A stretch of DNA of 6,408 nt from Eubacteriales bacterium (lineage in GTDB: Bacteria; Bacillota; Clostridia; Lachnospirales; Lachnospiraceae), in the NCBI GenBank assembly GCA_030536565.1, contig JAUNPT010000129.1, forward strand, positions 1 to 6,408. The letters run 5' to 3'. The notes beneath the pieces were generated by a model. It was not told the origin of the DNA. It ran no database searches and saw nothing but the letters and a program-made list of their open reading frames with translations. Both the position numbers and the translations under genes were made by a program. Shown here piece by piece: positions 1 through 4,341 of this stretch; positions within the stretch are counted from its first letter, which is position 1, and every line of letters starts with the position of its first letter.

Positions 1-363
1 CACATCAGGTTCTTCATCATCAGGCTGTGCTGGTTCTTCCACCGGGCCTTCAGTTTCAGATTGTGCTGGTTCCTTTGATGGTGCATTGTTTTCAGAAACA
101 GCTGGTTCTTCTGCTTTTGTATCAGCAGAGGTCTGCGTAACCTTCTCATTTTCATTTTCTTTGCTTTCCTGCGGCTTTTGTGTACCCGGCTCCTTCGCTG
201 GCTTCTGCGTCTGACCTTGCGCCGGCTTCTGTACCTGTGTCTGCTTCTCTGTCGGCTTTTGAACAGCATCATTGTGCTTCTTTTTGCCACAGCCTGTTAC
301 AAGGACATTAAGACACAGCATAAGCAGTATAACCGTCACCGCTCCTTTAATCCTTCGTTTCAT
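1..363 (-). CDS. Lipoprotein with low-complexity stalk (3' part outside window)
   Basis: This is the N-terminal 121 codons of a gene that stays open to the left edge. The start ATG (361-363) follows an AGGAG ribosome-binding site about 6 nt upstream. The protein begins with a lipoprotein signal peptide: basic MKRRIK, a hydrophobic stretch at residues 7-22, then the lipobox V22-T23-G24-C25, so it should be lipidated on Cys25 and anchored to the outer face of the membrane. Residues 26-121 are a hydrophilic Lys/Gln/Pro/Glu/Thr-rich stalk. It holds imperfect repeats such as QKPAQ, QKPAK, KEPAQSE and VEEPAQ, and turns more acidic toward the edge. Such stalks usually carry an extracellular domain through the cell wall. 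That domain lies outside the window, so the function is unknown. The upstream gap (364-510) holds no convincing gene or consensus promoter, and the terminator at 511-544 separates it from the next gene. Confidence 0.85.
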   Translation of the reverse strand, partial: MKRRIKGAVTVILLMLCLNVLVTGCGKKKHNDAVQKPTEKQTQVQKPAQGQTQKPAKEPGTQKPQESKENENEKVTQTSADTKAEEPAVSENNAPSKEPAQSETEGPVEEPAQPDDEEPDV

Positions 364-510
364 AAAATACTCCTCTCATTATATATTTATCCCGCCATTG
401 TTGGCTGGACCACTTTGTTTTCTAAATCTTAACATTGTTATTTTATAATAGTAATCTAATTTAAGGAGTTCCTATGTTCAAAAAAGTTAATGCACAAATA
501 AAATCCTGAC

Positions 511-544
511 AAAAATAAGAGAAGCAGTTCAAAATCTGCTTCTC
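511..544 (-). terminator. Rho-independent terminator of the 308-aa protein gene
   Basis: A perfect 9-bp stem (GAGAAGCAG at 519-527 paired with CTGCTTCTC at 536-544) encloses an 8-nt loop. On the minus strand it is followed by TTATTTTT. It starts 10 nt after the stop codon at 554, the expected place for the end of the two-gene operon, and it insulates the lipoprotein gene from read-through. Confidence 0.9.
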
Positions 545-553
545 CATTAAAAA

Positions 554-1480
554 TTATACAGACACATCAAATCCTTCCACCTGCGTTATCGCTGGTAAAA
601 CAGACGTGACTGTGCTTACTGGATTGCCTGTAGTCTGCTGCAATGTACCTCCTTTGTCTGCCTCATACTTATCAAACATTCCCTTAAGGTATTTAGCATC
701 AGCCTTGGCTATTGCTTTCAATTCTTCCCTGCGGTGTTTTATCTTCATCATCTTAAAGTCCGCCGGATCCTTTTCTGCATCTGTCTCCATGGAAAACAGT
801 TCCATTAGCTCTGAAAAGTATGTTTCCTCCATAATCTCTTTCATAGAGTCTTCCATGGAAGCTTCCATGTCCTCAAGCAGTTCTTCCATGTCCTGCTCTG
901 ACAGCTCAATCTCATCCTCAGAAGCCTCTGCTTCTGCTTCCTCCTCAATTTCTCCTGAACAGACACCTCCCGAATCCTTAAATCTTTCTTCTTCTTCCAG
1001 ATGCTTAACCTTCTTTTTGGCAACCCGCTCCATTGCCTTTGCATGGTCAATTGCCAGCTGCACTTCTTCTTCATCATACACGCCCTGCTTTAACTGCCTT
1101 TTTAACTGCAGTGTCACTCTTTTTGCCGCACTGACAGCCATTCTTGCACTCGCTGACGTCTTGCTCCTAAGAATCTGGCTTGATATCCTTTTAAAATTAT
1201 ATCTTAACCTTTTCAATCTGGTCGTCACGCTTTTTTTATTCATTCGCGATATACTTAAAGAATCAGCATAAGAAATACTTTGGTCAACTACACTTCTTGC
1301 ACAATTATTCATTGTATTATCTGTACTTCCCATGCTGTTAAGCCTTCTTTTTATTTCTTTAATATCTGTATTATTAACATCTTTTCCTGCATTTCCAATC
1401 CAGCTGTAATCAACATTCTTATTCCTGCTTTGCATATTACTGTTATTAAATATGCTGTTTTTTTCCATTCTAATATTCAT
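554..1480 (-). CDS. Hypothetical charge-segmented helical protein, 308 aa, second gene of putative motility-regulated operon
   Basis: Function is not recognised. I chose ATG 1480 because a GGAGG (1487-1491) sits 6 nt upstream; the longer in-frame start at 1504 has no ribosome-binding site. No signal peptide or membrane segment is visible, so it is probably cytoplasmic or exported by a non-Sec route. Residues 1-80 are polar and Asn/Ser-rich. Residues 85-165 are strongly basic and predicted helical (for example RLKRLRYNFKRISSQILRSK, then a YDEEEVQLAIDHAKAMERVA helix). Residues 166-235 are very acidic with many Glu and Met, and 243-272 are basic helical again. The last residues, VEGFDVSV, resemble the C-terminus of the upstream neighbour. 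I recall similar uncharacterised proteins in Lachnospiraceae but cannot name a family. It lies 50 nt downstream of the DUF6033-like gene and ends at a clear terminator, so the two are most likely co-transcribed. The alternating charges suggest self-association or partner binding, which is inference only. Confidence 0.8.
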   Translation of the reverse strand: MNIRMEKNSIFNNSNMQSRNKNVDYSWIGNAGKDVNNTDIKEIKRRLNSMGSTDNTMNNCARSVVDQSISYADSLSISRMNKKSVTTRLKRLRYNFKRISSQILRSKTSASARMAVSAAKRVTLQLKRQLKQGVYDEEEVQLAIDHAKAMERVAKKKVKHLEEEERFKDSGGVCSGEIEEEAEAEASEDEIELSEQDMEELLEDMEASMEDSMKEIMEETYFSELMELFSMETDAEKDPADFKMMKIKHRREELKAIAKADAKYLKGMFDKYEADKGGTLQQTTGNPVSTVTSVLPAITQVEGFDVSV

Positions 1481-1486
1481 ATGCAG

Positions 1487-1491
1487 CCTCC
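1487..1491 (-). promoter_or_regulatory. Ribosome-binding site that decides the start of the 308-aa protein
   Basis: GGAGG on the minus strand lies 6 nt before ATG 1480. The upstream in-frame ATGs at 1504 and 1498 have no Shine-Dalgarno-like sequence, so the eight residues they would add are unlikely to be made. Confidence 0.8.
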
Positions 1492-1530
1492 ATGTCATAC
1501 ACATGCCTGATTAATATGGCAAGATAAATG

Positions 1531-2280
1531 TCACAATGTAAAATCAACATTCTGCCCCAGCATTTTTTCACCTTCTGTCTGAACAATGTCGCTCTTTGAA
1601 AGCTGCATATAATCATCAATTTTTCTAATTAAATCTTCAATAGATGAGGCTGTGATAGTTACTGTTTCACCATCTGTTTCTTCACTTTCCCGCTTTTTCT
1701 CCAGCCGCTCCTTACGTTCTTCCTTTTCAGACTTTTTTTCCTGAGCTTTTTTTGCTTCCTTTTTCTCCTGAGCCTTTTTCTCAATACGTTCCTTCTGTGC
1801 CTTTGAAGATTTCTCCAGCACGGCAAAAAAGCTTGCTGTCCCGCCATCATTTACCTGCATTCCAAAACCCTTTACTGTTGCTCCTGTAGTAGAAAGCCTG
1901 CTCTTTAACTGTGATATCCCGCTGGCTGAATTAGCGATAATTCCCTCGTACTGCTTTCTGTAATTCTCATCTTCAGCCATTCTCTCAATTTTTTCCTCAT
2001 CAATAAGAACAACCATTTTCTCAGCATTGGCATAGCTTGCCGCCTGTGCTTTGGCCATTTCTTTTTGTTCTTTGCTTACAAGAATAAAATCCATATTAGA
2101 ATATTTTTCCTTAAGCTCCTCATAATACTTTAATGCCTTTTCACTTAACCGGGGATTTCCTATAGTCTTACCACTTACCCTTTTCATGTCAGCTCTGGTA
2201 GTTTCTTTGGCTGGCGCCTGATTAACGCCCTGATTAGTATAAGCTGCATATTCGCTTACATAATTAGAAATATCACTCAT
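1531..2280 (-). CDS. DUF6033-like protein, first gene of putative motility-regulated operon
   Basis: A 249-aa protein starting at ATG 2280, directly after an AAGGAGG ribosome-binding site. It resembles what I remember of the DUF6033 family of Lachnospiraceae and related Clostridia. The features are a polar N-terminus with Tyr/Ser/Asn; an LSEKALKYYEELKEKYSNMD helix (45-64) leading into FILVS; a second hydrophobic strand, KMVVLIDEEKIERMA (88-102); and GFGMQVNDGGTASFFAVLEK (138-157). After that comes a Lys/Glu-rich coiled coil (about 157-202), a TVTITASSIEDLIRKI segment (207-221), and the C-terminus GQNVDFTL. There is no signal peptide or membrane segment. The biochemical role is unknown. A sigma-28-like promoter about 94 nt upstream and the YjfB-like C-terminus point to motility, as inference. 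A TTG at 2307 in the same frame also has a good ribosome-binding site and would add nine residues. The gene lies on the host side of the prophage boundary. Confidence 0.8.
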   Translation of the reverse strand: MSDISNYVSEYAAYTNQGVNQAPAKETTRADMKRVSGKTIGNPRLSEKALKYYEELKEKYSNMDFILVSKEQKEMAKAQAASYANAEKMVVLIDEEKIERMAEDENYRKQYEGIIANSASGISQLKSRLSTTGATVKGFGMQVNDGGTASFFAVLEKSSKAQKERIEKKAQEKKEAKKAQEKKSEKEERKERLEKKRESEETDGETVTITASSIEDLIRKIDDYMQLSKSDIVQTEGEKMLGQNVDFTL

Positions 2281-2285
2281 ATAAA

Positions 2286-2292
2286 CCTCCTT
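2286..2292 (-). promoter_or_regulatory. Strong ribosome-binding site for the DUF6033-like gene
   Basis: AAGGAGG on the minus strand is 5 nt from ATG 2280. A second site, AAAAGGAG (2313-2320), is 5 nt from an in-frame TTG at 2305-2307. The ATG is preferred for its better codon and the longer match to the 16S tail, but two overlapping starts are possible. Confidence 0.8.
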
Positions 2293-2373
2293 GTTTATAA
2301 GAAACAACTGAACTCCTTTTCAATTGCCTATATCTGCAGTCATTGATAAAACTGCCATTTAGTTACATATATT

Positions 2374-2401
2374 ACATCGGCATATATATTATAAATGTTT
2401 A
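2374..2401 (-). promoter_or_regulatory. Sigma-28 (SigD/FliA)-type promoter
   Basis: On the minus strand, TAAA (2398-2401) is followed by a 16-nt AT-rich spacer and GCCGATGT (2374-2381). The flagellar sigma consensus in Bacillus subtilis is TAAA-N14-16-GCCGATAT, so this matches the -35 fully and the -10 at seven of eight positions. The predicted transcript start is near 2366, leaving a leader of about 60-85 nt before the DUF6033-like start codons. No comparably good TTGACA/TATAAT pair is present in this gap. The match is by eye, and one AT-rich site could occur by chance, although the GCCGAT core is GC-rich against its surroundings. Confidence 0.6.
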
Positions 2402-2459
2402 TAGTATTTTAGCTGAATTTACATAGAAAAAACTTTGTGCGCCGCCAGGCACACCCCAC

Positions 2460-2517
2460 AAAAAAAAATGAACCATGCATCAGCTGGATTCAATCAGATA
2501 ATGCATGGTTCATTTTT
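2460..2517 (-). terminator. Terminator of the tRNA-Gly gene, possibly bidirectional
   Basis: A perfect 17-bp inverted repeat (2464-2480 with 2501-2517, core ATGAACCATGCAT) encloses a 20-nt loop. On the minus strand the stem runs into a tract of eight to nine Ts, 12 nt past the tRNA 3' end. On the plus strand it ends in TTTTT as well. It is the normal terminator of the host tRNA-Gly gene and stayed on the chromosomal side when the prophage split that gene. Confidence 0.85.
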
Positions 2518-2529
2518 CAAATAAGTAAG

Positions 2530-2578
<49 letters not shown>

Positions 2579-2688
2579 ACCATAATTTTCATGCATTTTC
2601 ACAATCCGTCTCAAAGCGCATATACTCTGGCTTTCAGGAAAATAGTCCCCATTTTATCTACTCTCACAGAATGCACAAAAATCATGTT

Positions 2689-2712
2689 TCCGGTAGAAAA
2701 TCCGGTAGAAAA
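2689..2712. repeat. Perfect tandem repeat of 12 bp, two copies
   Basis: TCCGGTAGAAAA occurs at 2689-2700 and again at 2701-2712 without mismatch. It lies about 110 bp inside the prophage from the tRNA fragment. Phased direct repeats near an attachment core are typical of arm-type integrase or excisionase sites, but that role is inferred from position alone. Confidence 0.8.
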
Positions 2713-2726
2713 AACATTTTTTCTAC
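2705..2726. repeat. 10-bp inverted repeat overlapping the tandem repeat
   Basis: GTAGAAAAAA (2705-2714) and TTTTTTCTAC (2717-2726) are exact reverse complements separated by CA. The left arm is part of the second tandem copy, so the GTAGAAAA unit occurs three times here, twice direct and once inverted. It could be a protein-binding site or a weak hairpin at the end of the lysin transcript. It is too AT-rich to be a convincing terminator. Confidence 0.6.
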
Positions 2727-2754
2727 TCATCATACTAAGCTGTTTATTTTTTAT

Positions 2755-3819
2755 TTAGTTAGGTAATTTAATCTCCATGTCTGCATAAAGTGGTGTATCA
2801 ATAGTCATACCATTGTATTCTGCAAGCTCAACCATTCTGACACCATCACCAAGATAGTCTTGTGCTATCTGCCACCATGAGCCGCCTGCCTTTACGATTG
2901 CTGTTCTATCACTTGTTGCTGAAGCTTCGGGGTTTGTGCCAGAACTGTCAACGATGCAATTATCATCAATAAATCCAGTACCTTCCCCGATAAGATATGG
3001 GTGTCTTGAACCTGGATATACCTCTGTAATAACTCCCTCTGTGAAATAAGGCTTAAATCCATCAGTCCAGTCTCCTGAACTTGCATAAATCCTATTGTAT
3101 GAAACATTATCTCCAACACTATATTTAACTGTATCTTCAATTGGACTTTCCCCAATGGCACTTTCCGTATCCTGTCCATTTTCGTGAACATCTTTTGTGA
3201 CAAGCTCATGGAATCTTCCTTCATTCATATAATAATTCAAATCCATTCTCGAGCTTCCATTACCGGCTACATTTCCATCTGATGTATACTGCCATATATC
3301 GGCCCAATCTGCAGGGCATTCTTCCGGCCCCCAGTTTGCCACCCACTTAGACGCCGCTATCTGCTCACGCAGCAAGATAGAATCAAACCAATACTGACAC
3401 GCATATGTACCTGTTTCATATCCTGCATCTGCCATTCTTTCCATGAATACATTGCACATATCAGTAAGCAGCTGTCCATTCTGTTCTGATACAACTCCAT
3501 TACGGGCCTTATATCCGTCCGCATCTTCCATATCATAATAACAGCCAAGCGATGGATTGAAATCCTTAACCATTCTAATCATATGCTCAGCCTCTGATAA
3601 AGCGTCCGCTTTTGATAAAGCATAAGAATAAAGATATGCTGCATAAGGAATACCAATCCTTTCACATTCCTGCATATTTCTAATAGCCTGCTTATCGTCC
3701 TGGCTTTCATAATTGCTGCCATAACCAGTTCTAATAATAGCAAATTCAACCCCTGAGGCCTTTACAGCCTCCCAATCAATTGTTCCATTATTCTCACTTA
3801 CATCAATACCTCTAATCAT
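2755..3819 (-). CDS. Phage endolysin: GH25 muramidase with SH3-like and LysM wall-binding domains
   Basis: A 354-aa lysin that should cleave the beta-1,4 bond between N-acetylmuramic acid and N-acetylglucosamine in host peptidoglycan, releasing progeny phage. Residues 1-207 are a glycoside hydrolase 25 domain. Visible family marks are GIDVSEN (Asp6), AIIRTGYG (27-34), the YYDMED motif with Asp96 and catalytic Glu98, WVANWG (159-164), IWQYTS (175-180) and MDLNYY with Asp193. Residues 232-290 (VGDNVSYNRIYASS through GTGFIDDNCIV) look like the SH3-like module often attached to GH25 lysins in clostridial phages. Residues 305-353 (TAIVKAGGSWWQIAQDYLGD to MEIKLPN) look like a LysM peptidoglycan-binding domain. 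There is no signal peptide, so export depends on the holin. The start is 1 nt from the holin stop, and its ribosome-binding site AGAGAGG (3829-3835) lies inside the holin gene, which suggests translational coupling. The length is normal and all expected catalytic residues are present. Confidence 0.95.
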   Translation of the reverse strand: MIRGIDVSENNGTIDWEAVKASGVEFAIIRTGYGSNYESQDDKQAIRNMQECERIGIPYAAYLYSYALSKADALSEAEHMIRMVKDFNPSLGCYYDMEDADGYKARNGVVSEQNGQLLTDMCNVFMERMADAGYETGTYACQYWFDSILLREQIAASKWVANWGPEECPADWADIWQYTSDGNVAGNGSSRMDLNYYMNEGRFHELVTKDVHENGQDTESAIGESPIEDTVKYSVGDNVSYNRIYASSGDWTDGFKPYFTEGVITEVYPGSRHPYLIGEGTGFIDDNCIVDSSGTNPEASATSDRTAIVKAGGSWWQIAQDYLGDGVRMVELAEYNGMTIDTPLYADMEIKLPN

Positions 3820-3820
3820 G

Positions 3821-4264
3821 TTATTTTTCCTCTCTTTCTATTGTTGTTTTGTCTTCTACTTGCTTTTTTATATTTTTAACTATTGGCTGTAAAAATGGCG
3901 GAAGTACAACTCCGATATCACTTATATTTTCTAATATTGATATAATTTCATTGCACACAAGCCATATTGCCACCACACATGCAATCAGATATGTAAATGG
4001 CAGCACAATGCCAACCGTACTTGATGCATATAAAAGAAGCTGGTCGACAATAAAGCCAACCAGCACCAACAACCACATACATATTTTCTTTGCAATTCCT
4101 CTAATACTTTTATAGGAATTAACTTCCTCTTCCCTATACTTAGCTGCTGCCAGCCCTGTTCCATAATCAATGATATTACTTAATACAAGTAACACAACTG
4201 GTATTGCAAGAATACCAAGAGCACTCATTAATGCTCCCCACACGCTTATTACTAAAGCTTTCAT
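3821..4264 (-). CDS. Phage holin, Phage_holin_4/toxin-secretion holin type
   Basis: A small membrane protein (147 aa from ATG 4264) that should accumulate in the cytoplasmic membrane and open it at lysis so that the lysin reaches the wall. Three hydrophobic segments are visible at about 5-33, 60-80 and 84-107. Between the first and second is the signature loop NIIDYGTGLAAAKYREEEVNSYKSIRGIAKK compressed around DYGTG, the region where this holin family has D-Y-x-T-G followed by S..G.RGI.KK. The C-terminus is highly charged (VEDKTTIEREEK), as usual for holins. The gene directly precedes the GH25 lysin. Start choice is uncertain: GAAGGAG lies 11 nt before ATG 4264 but only 2 nt before ATG 4273, and ATG 4294 lacks a site. 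Two starts a few codons apart are known in some holins as a dual-start timing device, so 4264/4273 could be such a pair. Confidence 0.9.
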   Translation of the reverse strand: MKALVISVWGALMSALGILAIPVVLLVLSNIIDYGTGLAAAKYREEEVNSYKSIRGIAKKICMWLLVLVGFIVDQLLLYASSTVGIVLPFTYLIACVVAIWLVCNEIISILENISDIGVVLPPFLQPIVKNIKKQVEDKTTIEREEK

Positions 4265-4287
4265 TTTTTCCATTTCTCCTTCTTTCT

Positions 4288-4303
4288 GTTGCATTGGTGC
4301 AAC
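4288..4303. promoter_or_regulatory. Small hairpin just upstream of the holin ribosome-binding site
   Basis: GTTGCA and TGCAAC form a perfect 6-bp stem with a 4-nt loop. On the minus strand it lies a few bases before the holin GAAGGAG. On the plus strand it is followed by TTTTTAATTTTTT and would look like a weak terminator, but no plus-strand gene leads into it. A role in tuning holin translation or in processing the late mRNA is possible but unproven. Confidence 0.35.
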
Positions 4304-4341
4304 TTTTTAATTTTTTGTATACTTTTTCTAAAATTTTATTA

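Larger units (their letters stand above)
2579..2754. other. Non-coding phage flank between attachment site and lysin
   Basis: This 176-bp stretch has no gene with a credible start. It holds the 12-bp tandem repeat and the inverted repeat listed separately, which make it a candidate binding region for integrase or excisionase. No strong GC-rich terminator follows the lysin stop; the A/T-rich inverted repeat at 2705-2726 is the only hairpin there. Confidence 0.55.

Noticed and set aside
474..509. 11-codon plus-strand ORF (MFKKVNAQIKS) with an AAGGAG upstream
   Set aside because: The ribosome-binding site is good, but there is no promoter for it and the peptide is very short. It lies in the gap between two minus-strand genes, so it is likely chance.
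364..510. Sigma-28 or sigma-70 promoter for the lipoprotein gene
   Set aside because: CGGGATAA and several TATAAT-like strings occur, but none has a matching -35 at proper spacing. I could not support a specific promoter.
606..1271. 221-aa plus-strand reading frame opposite the 308-aa gene
   Set aside because: It is Ser-rich because it is the antisense of an acidic/basic helical protein. It has no ribosome-binding site, and the minus-strand gene has a better start and a terminator.
2437..2517. Possible CRISPR-like or mobile-element inverted repeat
   Set aside because: There is a single 17-bp palindrome with a T tract directly after a tRNA. No repeated spacers or transposase are present, so it is a terminator.
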